The notes beneath the pieces are model-generated. The model was not told where the DNA came from. It saw nothing but the letters and a program-made list of their open reading frames with translations, and ran no database searches. DNA of 11,120 nt, taken from positions 1-11,120 of the forward strand of contig JAWLDB010000083.1 of NCBI GenBank assembly GCA_041686915.1. The letters are read 5' to 3'. The translations under genes were made by a program, and so were the position numbers. This document shows, in pieces, positions 1-7,443 of the stretch (positions within the stretch are counted from its first letter, which is position 1; the number at the start of each line of letters is the position of its first letter). The DNA comes from JAWLDB01 sp041686915 (lineage in GTDB: Bacteria > Bacillota > UBA994 > UBA5500).

Positions 1-1
1 G

Positions 2-598
2 TTGGCCAGGGTAGGGCTTGACCCCGCCTACGCTACCCGCTATCCCCATGAGTTTAGCGGAGGGCAGCGTCAAAGAATTGGCATTGCCCGGGCTCTGGCT
101 GTCAATCCGCGGTTGATAGTCTGTGACGAACCGGTCTCAGCTCTTGACGTTTCGGTGCAGGCTCAAGTCGTCAATCTATTGATGGATCTACAGCGAGAAT
201 TTGGGTTGAGCTATTTGTTCATAGCGCATGATCTGGGTGTCGTGCAGCATGTTAGCGATCGTGTGGCGGTCATGTATCTAGGGAAAGTGGTAGAGGTTGC
301 AAAGACCAAAGACCTCTTCGGTCATCCCAGGCACCCTTACACCAAGGCCTTGCTTGCCGCAATCCCAGTGCCAGACCCTGACTGTCCTGTGAGTCCAATC
401 GGGCTGATTGGCGAGCAACCCAGTCCAATTAACCCTCCTAGCGGGTGCAGCTTTCATCCCAGGTGCTTACTGGCGAATGAGATGTGTACGCAAGTCATCC
501 CCATCCCGCAGGAGGTTTCGCCCGGACACGAGGTAGCCTGCCATAGGGCGATAGGCTATCCAAGCGTAACAGAGGCAGAGAGGAGGGAACGTCGGTGA
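2..598 (+). CDS. Peptide/nickel-type ABC importer ATPase, OppF/DppF-like, 5' end cut by window
   Basis: This cytoplasmic ATPase subunit powers an oligopeptide/dipeptide/nickel-class importer. The window begins inside the gene, so the Walker A half is missing; the reading frame starts at base 2 and the TTG there need not be the real start. The fragment shows the ABC signature FSGGQRQR (residues 18-25), Walker B LIVCDEP (38-44), the D-loop SALD, and the switch histidine in FIAHDL (H76). After it comes the C-terminal extension typical of this family, with HPYTKALL (111-118) and four cysteines (149, 155, 162, 180). The signature and Walker B regions resemble OppF/DppF more than OppD/DppD, as expected for the ATPase gene next to the permeases. 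The TGA stop overlaps the GTG start of the next gene by 4 bases, implying translational coupling. Substrate is not readable from this subunit. Confidence 0.93.
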   Translation: MARVGLDPAYATRYPHEFSGGQRQRIGIARALAVNPRLIVCDEPVSALDVSVQAQVVNLLMDLQREFGLSYLFIAHDLGVVQHVSDRVAVMYLGKVVEVAKTKDLFGHPRHPYTKALLAAIPVPDPDCPVSPIGLIGEQPSPINPPSGCSFHPRCLLANEMCTQVIPIPQEVSPGHEVACHRAIGYPSVTEAERRERR

Positions 599-1488
599 AA
601 CAACTGCTCCTGAAAAGATTAAAGCGGTCGTTGTTGGTTATTCTGGGGGTATCGCTGTTGTCGTTCTTCTTTGTCCACCTGAGCGGTGATCCAACTGCCT
701 TGATGCTGNNNNNNNNNNGTCAATCCTTAGGGCTAGACGCACCGCTGTGGGTGCAGTACGGCAGATTCCTATGGCAGGCAGTGAGGGGTGACTTCGGCAC
801 CTCTCTCAGGCATCGTCAGCCAGCCCTCTCTCTCATCCTGGAAAGGCTACCGGCCACCTTGGAGTTGGCAGTAGCCTCACTCCTGATATCACTGTTGATA
901 GCAGTCCCTTTAGGTGTTTACACAGCGTCTAGGCGCAGGAGTGTTGCTGACCATGCGGGGTCACTGCTAGGGGTATTGGGCCAATCCATGCCGGTGTTCT
1001 GGCTGGGGCTAATGCTTCAACTCTTCTTTGGCTTCCTGGTTCCGCTTCTGCCCATGAACGGAAGGGGAAGCCCAGCACAGTTGGTGCTCCCTGCGCTCAG
1101 CTTGGGCATGTATTCAACCGCCACAGTAATGCGTCTGCTTAAGTCCAATATGCTGGACGTACTGCAGCAGGACTATATCCGGACTGCTCGAGCCAAAGGG
1201 CTGCCAAAGAAGTTGGTAATGTACAAGCATGCATTAAGGAACGCCCTCCTGCCGGTGGTGACCGTGATTGGAATGCAAATCGGTGTGTTGCTAGGCGGGG
1301 CGGTCATCACCGAGACCATTTTCGCCTGGCCAGGAGTCGGCCGGCTGCTGGTACAAGCCATCAACAACCGAGACTTGCCGTTGGTACAGGCTGGTGTATT
1401 CGTATTGGCCGTTGGCATTATCCTGGTCAACTTGACCACCGATTTGCTTTATACCTGGCTTGATCCGCGCATCAGGCTGGACGGGTAG
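595..1488 (+). CDS. ABC importer permease, DppB/OppB family (contains assembly gap)
   Basis: This is an inner-membrane permease of a binding-protein-dependent peptide/nickel importer. The family hallmarks are an N-terminal anchor helix (about residues 10-28) followed by LSGDPTALML, then SLGLD and VQYGRFL, GDFGTSL, and several hydrophobic helices. The cytoplasmic EAA loop that docks on the ATPase is visible as DYIRTARAKGLP with NALLP shortly after. The start is GTG at 595, with AGGAGGG at 581-587 at good spacing, and it overlaps the upstream stop. Ten Ns at 709-718 interrupt the gene right after SGDPTALML. The frame happens to continue across them, but from family knowledge more residues are expected between LML and SLGLD than the four codons covered, so the product shown is probably short by several residues. 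It pairs with the DppC-type permease downstream. Confidence 0.93.
   Translation: MKQLLLKRLKRSLLVILGVSLLSFFFVHLSGDPTALMLXXXXQSLGLDAPLWVQYGRFLWQAVRGDFGTSLRHRQPALSLILERLPATLELAVASLLISLLIAVPLGVYTASRRRSVADHAGSLLGVLGQSMPVFWLGLMLQLFFGFLVPLLPMNGRGSPAQLVLPALSLGMYSTATVMRLLKSNMLDVLQQDYIRTARAKGLPKKLVMYKHALRNALLPVVTVIGMQIGVLLGGAVITETIFAWPGVGRLLVQAINNRDLPLVQAGVFVLAVGIILVNLTTDLLYTWLDPRIRLDG
709..718. other. Run of ten Ns, assembly gap
   Basis: Exactly ten unknown bases lie within the first permease gene. A round number like this is typical of a scaffold placeholder of unknown true length, not of ten uncalled bases. The surrounding protein aligns by eye with the usual SGDP...LGLD stretch of DppB-type permeases, but that stretch is normally longer than the gap allows. 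Confidence 0.97.
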
Positions 1489-1507
1489 CGGGAAGGAGGA
1501 GATTTCA

Positions 1508-2353
1508 GTGAAGGAGCTTGTCAAATCCAAAGCAGCGTTATTTGGTATTGCCCTGCTTTTGCTTGTCACAGGCAGCGCCTTGTTTGCGCCCGTGTTTGCC
1601 CCGTATGACCCCATGGAGCAGAACCTAGAGCAACGCCTGATGCCGCCTTCCTGGATGGCCGGCGGAAGAACAGCGCATCTGCTGGGTACAGACCATCTCG
1701 GTCGGGACATCTTGAGCCGCATCATTTTTGGGTCAAGAGTGTCCTTGCTCGTTGGTGCCGTGGCCGTACTGATTTCGGGAGTACTTGGTACAAGCCTGGG
1801 CCTGGTTGCCGGTTATTACCGGGGACGCTTGGAAGCCGTGATTATGCTGCTGGCAGATGTTCAGCTGGCCTTCCCCTTTATCCTATTGGCCTTGGCAGTG
1901 ATGGCTGTGCTTGGAACCGGATTGCGTAACGTTATCCTGGTGCTTGGGATTACCGGTTGGGTCGTGTACGGGCGCCTGGTGAGGGGTGAGGTAATCGCCC
2001 AGAGGGAGAAAGAGTATGTGGAGGCAGCACTAGCGCTAGGTCAGAGTGATCGCAAGATTATCTCCCGCCACATTCTACCGAACATCCTGCCTACTGTCGC
2101 CATTGTCGCCAGCCTGCGCATGGCTAGCATGATTATTGCTGAGTCGTCGCTGACTTTCATGGGTCTAGGTGTTGAGCCGGACATCCCGACCTGGGGCAGC
2201 ATGCTGGCTGATGGTCGTGGGTATATCACGAGTGCCTGGTGGTTGACTGCCTTTCCTGGGCTGGCCATCATGTTGACCGTACTGAGCGTTAATCTGCTTG
2301 GGGACTGGTTGCGCGATGCTCTTGATCCCAGGCTGCGCAATTCCACTACCTAG
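1508..2353 (+). CDS. ABC importer permease, DppC/OppC family
   Basis: This is the second inner-membrane permease of the importer. It opens with a short basic cytoplasmic segment and an N-terminal helix (ALFGIALLLLVTGSALFAP). The family motif LLGTDHLGRDILSRI follows, then a group of transmembrane helices, the ATPase-docking EAA loop EYVEAALALGQSDRKI, and the C-terminal GDWLRDALDPRLR. I chose GTG at 1508 because GGAAGGAGGA (1491-1500) sits just upstream at suitable spacing; an in-frame TTG at 1460 lies inside the previous gene and has no comparable site. From GTG the protein is 281 residues, close to the usual family length. It starts 19 bases after the DppB-type gene and ends 23 bases before the binding protein, consistent with one operon. 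Confidence 0.94.
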   Translation: MKELVKSKAALFGIALLLLVTGSALFAPVFAPYDPMEQNLEQRLMPPSWMAGGRTAHLLGTDHLGRDILSRIIFGSRVSLLVGAVAVLISGVLGTSLGLVAGYYRGRLEAVIMLLADVQLAFPFILLALAVMAVLGTGLRNVILVLGITGWVVYGRLVRGEVIAQREKEYVEAALALGQSDRKIISRHILPNILPTVAIVASLRMASMIIAESSLTFMGLGVEPDIPTWGSMLADGRGYITSAWWLTAFPGLAIMLTVLSVNLLGDWLRDALDPRLRNSTT

Positions 2354-2376
2354 AGGAGAAAGGGAGAGAGACAATA

Positions 2377-3906
2377 ATGAAAAGGGTAAGGTTATACGTA
2401 ATACTAGTGCTCCTGTTGACACTGTCGATCAGCCTGGTGGGATGCAGTAGCGGGGGCGAGGATGCGCTGATTGTGGCCCAGGGGGTAGATGCCACCACCT
2501 TGGATCCCGGCATGCACTCCGAAACGCCTACCGGCAATGTGGAAAGGCAGATGTTCGACACCCTGATCGAACTGGATGAGGAGATGCAGTTCCAGCCTGC
2601 GGTGGCTACGTCCTGGGAAGCGCTTAGTGACACGGTTTGGGAAGTCAAAATCCGTGAGGGCATCAAGTTTCACGATGGAAAGGAGTTAACCTCGGAGGAT
2701 GTAGAGTATTCGATCGACCGCATCCTTGATCCCGGGAAGAAGAGCTCTCAGAGTGCCAACTTCAGCTCAGTCAAAGCGACTGATGTGGTGGACAGCTATA
2801 CTTTGCAGATTACGACCAAGGAGCCTTATCCAATCTTACCAGCCCGGCTGGCTGCGCTGCGTGTCGTTCCCAAGCACTATGTGGAGTCGGTAGGAGATGC
2901 AGAGTTCTCCCAGCGCCCCATCGGCAGCGGGCCATACAAGCTGGTCAGCTGGGTGAAGGACGACAGCATTACGCTAGAGGCTAACTCAGAATACTGGCGT
3001 GGAGCACCAGCCATCAAACGGGTAGTGTTCAAACCTATACCCGAGACCGCATCCCGGGTGATGGCCTTGCAGGCGGGGCAGGTGGACATAGCCGTTAATG
3101 TTCCGCCGCATCAGGTTCAAGAAGTGGAGAAAAGCACGAACGCTAGCATAGCCCAGGTGCCCAGTTCACGTATCATCTTCGTACAGTTCATGACGGGCAA
3201 ACCTGGTCCTATGTCTGACCCAAGGGTGCGCCTGGCCCTTAACTACGCCGTGGACGTGCAGAGCATCATTAACAATCTGCTTGGTGGCAGTGGTGTACCA
3301 ATGTCCCAATCCCTTTCCAGCATGGACTTTGGCTACAAGCAGGAGTTGCAGCCATATAGCCATAATCCGGGCAAAGCCAAGGAATTGCTGGCAGAAGCCG
3401 GGTACGCAAATGGGTTCAAACTCACCTTCACCGCGCCAAATGGCCGGTATATGATGGATAAGGAAGTTGCCGAAGCCATTAAGAGCCAGTTGGAAGCAGT
3501 CGGACTGCAGGTTGAGCTGAAGATGCCTGAGTGGGGAGTCTATGTAGATCAAATTATGAAGCGTACCCTTGAGACAGATATGTGGCTAATCGGCTGGGGC
3601 AATGGACTGTTTGATGCTGATGGCACACTCTACTCCTGGTTCCGCAGTGGGCAACGCTTCCACTATTATGACATCAGCGACCAACGACAAGCAGAGATGG
3701 ACAGGCTGCTGGACCTGGCTCGCACCACGATGGATAACAGTAAACGCGCTACGTATTACGGACAAGCGCTGGAATACATTCATGAGGACGTTCCCTGGCT
3801 AATGCTCTATCAGCAAAAGGATATTTACGGAGTAAGCAACCGAGTAAACTGGACCCCACGGGCGGATGAGGCGATTATTCTTTATCATGCCGCTTGGGAA
3901 AAGTAA
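2377..3906 (+). CDS. Extracellular solute-binding lipoprotein, family 5 (peptide/nickel type)
   Basis: This is the substrate-capturing lipoprotein of the importer, anchored to the outer face of the membrane. Residues 1-23 form a lipoprotein signal peptide: basic MKRVR, a hydrophobic core, and the lipobox LVGC with the lipidated cysteine at 23. The mature part is a family 5 binding protein (SBP_bac_5), with ATLDPG and QMFDTLIEL near the N terminus, then KIREGIKFHDGKELTSEDVEYS, RPIGSGPYKL and EYWRGAPAIKRV; in the second lobe are DPRVRLALNYAVD and the GWGNGLFDADGTL region. The length of 509 residues is normal. An ATG at 2377 follows a purine-rich ribosome binding site (AGAGGAGAAAGGGAG). It is the last gene of the operon. 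Dipeptides, oligopeptides, glutathione or nickel complexes are all possible substrates; the sequence alone does not decide. Confidence 0.93.
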   Translation: MKRVRLYVILVLLLTLSISLVGCSSGGEDALIVAQGVDATTLDPGMHSETPTGNVERQMFDTLIELDEEMQFQPAVATSWEALSDTVWEVKIREGIKFHDGKELTSEDVEYSIDRILDPGKKSSQSANFSSVKATDVVDSYTLQITTKEPYPILPARLAALRVVPKHYVESVGDAEFSQRPIGSGPYKLVSWVKDDSITLEANSEYWRGAPAIKRVVFKPIPETASRVMALQAGQVDIAVNVPPHQVQEVEKSTNASIAQVPSSRIIFVQFMTGKPGPMSDPRVRLALNYAVDVQSIINNLLGGSGVPMSQSLSSMDFGYKQELQPYSHNPGKAKELLAEAGYANGFKLTFTAPNGRYMMDKEVAEAIKSQLEAVGLQVELKMPEWGVYVDQIMKRTLETDMWLIGWGNGLFDADGTLYSWFRSGQRFHYYDISDQRQAEMDRLLDLARTTMDNSKRATYYGQALEYIHEDVPWLMLYQQKDIYGVSNRVNWTPRADEAIILYHAAWEK

Positions 3907-3925
3907 TCAGCCAATAAGAATGGCC

Positions 3926-3960
3926 AGCAGCGGGAGGTTGACGCCTTTCCCGCTGCTTTA
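3926..3960 (+). terminator. Hairpin terminator after the ABC operon
   Basis: A perfect 10-bp stem (AGCAGCGGGA at 3926-3935 with TCCCGCTGCT at 3948-3957) encloses a 12-base loop and is followed by a short TTTA. It lies 19 bases after the binding-protein stop and between two convergent genes, so it may serve both directions. The U-tract is weak. Confidence 0.7.
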
Positions 3961-3975
3961 TCACGAGGCATGCCT

Positions 3976-5334
3976 TTACTCAAGCGTGTCACGTAAACTC
4001 CCGGCAGACTTTTTTAGCAGTACATCTGCTGCGTCATCAACGCCCACTATCCGTGCCAGGCGTTGCACCTTGCCGTTGATATGCTGTAGATCCAGCCCTG
4101 GGAACCTGGTCGGGTTAATTCCCTCCAGGATGTATTTGCAGATTTCCCACACGTTCTCGCCACCTGTATAGCCCTGGTTATGCACTATCTGTATCAGCGA
4201 GTCAATCAGGGCGGCATTGACGGAAACATCATCCTTGCCATATTCCCTCAGTTGGTAGTACGTATTGTACAATAGCGGTTTGAAGGCCAGGTTGTTGACT
4301 AGCACTCTTACTACCATGTCTTCGTCATAGTAGTAGATCTTCTCAAGCTCAGTACCAATCTTGCGCAGCACCGCGCCAAGCTTGTTGATGCAGAGCACGG
4401 CCGTATTTGGGTCGTTGATGCCTGGCGACATAGCGCGCAGAGCTATCTCCACCAGCTTGATGATACCAAACTCCACGTCTTCTCTGGTTCCGCGTTGCTC
4501 ACCTATAGTTATTGTATCCCTGATTCTCTGGAACAGTTCTCCCTGGCTGAACTCGACTACTGGGTCGTAGCAATAGGCTCTGACAATGACGTCTTCATCC
4601 TCCACGTAGTCACCAAGCTCCCTACGAAACAGCAGCATTACGTTATACTCGGATGAGAGCTTGACCAACGCGCCCATGTCGATATGCCTGATGAAGCCTT
4701 GCGCTCCATACGTCACTTCAGCTACTGCTTCCGTGGCCAACTTCGCTGGCTTAAGCAAGGACGTCCTAATCAAATCATTCGTCTTAATGTTGTCGATGGT
4801 CCGGTCAACCACGGAAATGATCTCTCGGGTCATCGTTTCGATGATGTTGTTAATCTGGATGGACTTGGCCACGTGGTGGATGAAGTATCCAAAGTTGCCC
4901 AAACAGAGAATAGCTAGTAGCACTCCAAAGCTCGGGGATATCACCTGGCGTTCGGCGCTGCGGGTGAAGTAGAGCGTAATCAGTGAAAAGATGAATGTCC
5001 CCATAAACAGGCCCAAGATACGAAGTGTATCCTTTCTCTCCAGGAAGTCCTGAATAACTCTTGGTGAAAACTGCCCTGCGTAAAGGGTTAGCACAACCAG
5101 GATGGAGGAAAATGATACCGTAATCAAGGTCAGCAGAGCACCGATCATTGAGGCATGGATTGTCTGCGCCAGCGGTGCTTCGGTCAGAAACACCGCAGGT
5201 ACGATACGGGCCAGCTGGTCAATGTGCACTAGCTCCATGTGGACCACCAACGCAGCGAAAAGGAGCGCTATTAAGCAGTAAAGCAAGGGGATGAAGTATA
5301 CTCTGTTCTGTAGATCACGCCATGACTTCTTCAA
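3976..5334 (-). CDS. DUF2254 family membrane protein
   Basis: This is an integral membrane protein of unknown function in the DUF2254 family. Four hydrophobic helices fill the N-terminal third (about residues 12-32, 61-85, 104-123 and 132-153). The family-typical stretch around ITVSFSSILVVLTLYAGQFSPR spans helix 2 and the following loop. The remaining 300 or so residues are a soluble, probably cytoplasmic domain carrying the conserved MSPGINDPNTA motif. I place the start at TTG 5334 because GGAGG (5347-5343) sits 8 bases upstream. The TTG at 5349 would place that site inside the gene, and the GTG at 5340 would be only 2 bases from it. From 5334 the product is 452 residues. It begins 44 bases after the HxlR regulator on the same strand, so the two are probably co-transcribed. 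The family is known only from sequence; channel or transport roles would be guesses. Confidence 0.87.
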   Translation of the reverse strand: MKKSWRDLQNRVYFIPLLYCLIALLFAALVVHMELVHIDQLARIVPAVFLTEAPLAQTIHASMIGALLTLITVSFSSILVVLTLYAGQFSPRVIQDFLERKDTLRILGLFMGTFIFSLITLYFTRSAERQVISPSFGVLLAILCLGNFGYFIHHVAKSIQINNIIETMTREIISVVDRTIDNIKTNDLIRTSLLKPAKLATEAVAEVTYGAQGFIRHIDMGALVKLSSEYNVMLLFRRELGDYVEDEDVIVRAYCYDPVVEFSQGELFQRIRDTITIGEQRGTREDVEFGIIKLVEIALRAMSPGINDPNTAVLCINKLGAVLRKIGTELEKIYYYDEDMVVRVLVNNLAFKPLLYNTYYQLREYGKDDVSVNAALIDSLIQIVHNQGYTGGENVWEICKYILEGINPTRFPGLDLQHINGKVQRLARIVGVDDAADVLLKKSAGSLRDTLE

Positions 5335-5378
5335 GGCCACATCCTCCAATCAGCCAAAGGTCGAGTTAGCGGTTACAC

Positions 5379-5723
5379 CTATGGGTTGTCAGCGCTGGAG
5401 ATCTGGTACCTCTGACCCCACTCACTGATCTTATCCAGGATCGGCAGCACTGTGCGTCCAAGGTCGGTCAAGGAATACTCCACTTTGGGAGGTACCTGAA
5501 CATGGATCTTGCGGTTGATCAGCCCATCTTGCTCTAACTGGCGGAGTTGCTGGGTAAGCATCTTCTGGGTAACTCCGTGCATGGTGCGCTGCAGCTCACC
5601 AAAGCGCATCACCTTATCTTGCAGGTGCCAAAGGATTAGGGGTTTCCACTTACCACCGAACACATCCAGAGCCTGCGCGATGGCGCATTTGTACACTCGG
5701 CCTCGTTCAGAATCAGCCCGCAT
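5379..5723 (-). CDS. HxlR-family winged-helix transcriptional regulator
   Basis: This is a small DNA-binding protein of the HxlR group (MarR-like winged helix, normally a dimer). The diagnostic core is KCAIAQALDVFGGKWKPLIL at residues 12-31, followed by RFGELQR, a recognition-helix region around GVTQKMLTQQLRQLEQDGLI, and the wing and dimer part VEYSLTDLGRTVLPIL. I chose ATG at 5723: AGGAG lies 8 bases upstream, whereas the GTG at 5744 has no good site. That gives 114 residues, normal for the family. The single cysteine (C13) is in the N-terminal position used by the characterised thiol/quinone sensors YodB and HypR, so redox or electrophile sensing is possible but not shown. It is divergent from the alpha/beta hydrolase and just upstream of DUF2254; family practice suggests control of both. 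Confidence 0.92.
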   Translation of the reverse strand: MRADSERGRVYKCAIAQALDVFGGKWKPLILWHLQDKVMRFGELQRTMHGVTQKMLTQQLRQLEQDGLINRKIHVQVPPKVEYSLTDLGRTVLPILDKISEWGQRYQISSADNP

Positions 5724-5757
5724 TCCAGCATCTCCTCTCCACACTTACCTGTATGAT

Positions 5758-5779
5758 ACTACCTTACCAGATAGGTACT
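5758..5779. promoter_or_regulatory. Candidate HxlR operator in the divergent intergenic region
   Basis: The imperfect palindrome ACTACCT-N8-AGGTACT has one mismatched pair. It lies in the 145-base gap between the regulator and the hydrolase and overlaps a possible + strand -35 (TTACCA, 5764-5769), which is 16 bases from CATAAT at 5786-5791. Related CTTAC words also occur at 5744-5748 and 5800-5804. The promoter match is moderate, and assigning the palindrome to HxlR rests only on its position. Confidence 0.4.
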
Positions 5780-5868
5780 GCGGCACATAATGGTGCGTAC
5801 TTACAAAATACCATACATTGCATTACCATGGACGGGAAGATTTCTTTACCAGAGAGGAGAGCCTTAAA

Positions 5869-6675
5869 GTGCCAGAACTGAACGAGATACTGCGCAAACG
5901 GATTGTTTGCGAGGTGGCTAGTGAGAAAGTGGTAGTGCAGAAAGACCTGACCTATAAGCAGATGGATGACGCCGCGCTGAAATTTGATGTCTACCGACCT
6001 GAGGGACGGGGAGGAACATTGCCTGCAGTCATCTTTGTGCACGGTGACGCCCAACCGGAGTTGCTGAAGCATGCCAAGGAGTGGGGGCAGTACGTATCCT
6101 GGGGAGAGCTGATAGCCAGCCAGGACATGGTCGCAATCACCTTCAACCACCGTTCGATGGCACGAGGGGCCAGGCTGGAGGATGCTATAGAGGATGTCAT
6201 GGACATGCTGGCTTACTTGCGCCAGCATGTATCCGAGCTTGGAGTTGACCCTGACAAGCTTAGCTTATGGGTTTGCTCAGCAGGAGGGCCTCCCGGGCTG
6301 TATGCCGCTTTAACTGCAGGGGCCAGGTACTTGAACTCTATCGTGGCTTTCTACCCATTTATGGATTTACAGTGCGCTAGAGAGGGTATCCTGTCATTGG
6401 TTAGTGACGAATCCATCAGACGATATTCGCCGACCGTCCATATCCAGCCAGGGCTACCGCCCATCTTCATCGCCAGAGCGGGGCTGGACTGGCCGGAGCT
6501 GAACCGGTCTATTGAAAGGTTTGTCACAGCAGCGTTTGCAGCCGGGCTGGAAGTAGAACTGCACAATCACGCGCAAGGCAGACATGCCTTCGATATTCTG
6601 GATGACTTCGAGCGCTCCAGGCAGATTATCCGACGGGCTGTGGAGTTTATCCGGGAGCATTTGCCGGGAGAATAG
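5869..6675 (+). CDS. Alpha/beta hydrolase (esterase/lipase-like)
   Basis: This is a cytoplasmic alpha/beta-hydrolase-fold enzyme with no signal peptide. The core strand and oxyanion region are LPAVIFVHGD (51-60). The nucleophile elbow is WVCSAGG with Ser137, and the other likely triad members are Asp207 (ARAGLDWPE) and His239 (GRHAFDI). The elbow reads V-C-S-A-G, so the first glycine of the usual GxSxG is replaced, and the oxyanion motif is HGD where many esterases have HGG. I start at GTG 5869 because GAGAGGAG sits 8-9 bases upstream; the frame is open from TTG 5818 but without a ribosome site. The product is 268 residues. It is divergent from the HxlR gene, a common arrangement for HxlR targets. 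Carboxylester substrates are likely, but the specific one is unknown; a non-hydrolytic role cannot be excluded. Confidence 0.85.
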   Translation: MPELNEILRKRIVCEVASEKVVVQKDLTYKQMDDAALKFDVYRPEGRGGTLPAVIFVHGDAQPELLKHAKEWGQYVSWGELIASQDMVAITFNHRSMARGARLEDAIEDVMDMLAYLRQHVSELGVDPDKLSLWVCSAGGPPGLYAALTAGARYLNSIVAFYPFMDLQCAREGILSLVSDESIRRYSPTVHIQPGLPPIFIARAGLDWPELNRSIERFVTAAFAAGLEVELHNHAQGRHAFDILDDFERSRQIIRRAVEFIREHLPGE

Positions 6676-6693
6676 TCTTGGGATTAAATACCA

Positions 6694-6757
6694 CTACTTT
6701 GTCTCGGTATTTGGGTGACACCTTGGAGAGGTGTAGTCGTCTAACCAGATAAAGTAG
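6694..6757 (+). promoter_or_regulatory. Structured leader upstream of trhA
   Basis: An 11-bp outer stem (CTACTTTGTCT at 6694-6704 with AGATAAAGTAG at 6747-6757, including one G-U pair) encloses a perfect 6-bp hairpin (ACACCT 6718-6723, AGGTGT 6729-6734, loop TGGAG). Three further pairs (G6706-C6746, G6707-C6745, T6708-A6744) can extend the outer stem. There is no T-tract, so it is not a standard terminator. It ends 6 bases before the trhA ribosome binding site. I do not recognise it as a known riboswitch class. Confidence 0.45.
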
Positions 6758-6777
6758 GGATACAGGAGGGAACACAC

Positions 6778-7431
6778 TTGTCTCGCATCTTTCGTGACCC
6801 CGTCAGCGGGCTGACTCATCTGCTTGGAGCAATTCTGTCAGTGGTAGGTCTGATCTTTCTGATTATGGTTTCAGTTAGGCAGGGTAACATCTGGCACATC
6901 GTCTCGTTCTCCATCTTTGGCGCCAGTATGATTCTGCTATATTCAGGCAGTGCCATCTATCACCTGGTGAAAGCGGGAGACCGGGTGATTAAAGCCCTGC
7001 GCCGGATGGATCACATGCTAATCTTTGTACTGATTGCCGGGACTTACACACCGTTCTGCCTGGTTCCGTTACGCGGGCCTTGGGGCTATGGGCTACTAAC
7101 TGCTATTTGGGGTATAGGCATTGCCGGTATGGTGATGACCATCTTCTGGCTGGATGCACCTCGTTGGATAACTACTGGGGTTTACCTGCTGATGGGCTGG
7201 GCTGTAGTCGTGGCAGCCTATCCGCTGATCCAGTCTTTGCCGGTGGGAGGCCTGGTATGGCTTGCTGTCGGTGGACTGTTTTACAGTGTCGGTGCCGTGA
7301 TCTATGCCATCAAGAAGCCTAACCTAATTCCTGGTGTGTTCGGCTTCCACGAAATCTGGCATCTGTTCGTAATGGCAGGCACCTTCAGTCACTTTTGGTC
7401 CATATTCCGCTATGTCCCTACTCTGGGGTAG
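6778..7431 (+). CDS. trhA: TrhA / hemolysin III family (PAQR superfamily) membrane protein
   Basis: This is a seven-helix integral membrane protein of the hemolysin III / PAQR superfamily. Bacterial members are now linked to membrane homeostasis; the hemolysin label is historical. Superfamily metal-site residues are present: the SAIYH motif (S58, H62) at the end of helix 2, Asp78 in RRMDHMLIF at the start of helix 3, and the C-terminal FHEIWHLF with H191 and H195. RDPVSGLTHLLGA at the N terminus is also typical. The length of 217 residues is normal. The start is TTG 6778, with AGGAGGG (6764-6770) 7 bases upstream. It follows the alpha/beta hydrolase by 102 bases on the same strand, with a structured leader between, so it may be read through from the hydrolase or have its own control. 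A strong terminator follows. Confidence 0.92.
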   Translation: MSRIFRDPVSGLTHLLGAILSVVGLIFLIMVSVRQGNIWHIVSFSIFGASMILLYSGSAIYHLVKAGDRVIKALRRMDHMLIFVLIAGTYTPFCLVPLRGPWGYGLLTAIWGIGIAGMVMTIFWLDAPRWITTGVYLLMGWAVVVAAYPLIQSLPVGGLVWLAVGGLFYSVGAVIYAIKKPNLIPGVFGFHEIWHLFVMAGTFSHFWSIFRYVPTLG

Positions 7432-7443
7432 AAGTGAATAATC

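Noticed and set aside
1173..1725. Two overlapping - strand open frames over the permease genes
   Set aside because: They are antisense shadows of two clearly conserved permeases and have no ribosome sites.
3866..4171. Open + strand frame across the end of the binding-protein gene and the convergent DUF2254 gene
   Set aside because: It runs through the hairpin terminator and antisense to the well-supported DUF2254 gene; no family resemblance or start signal.
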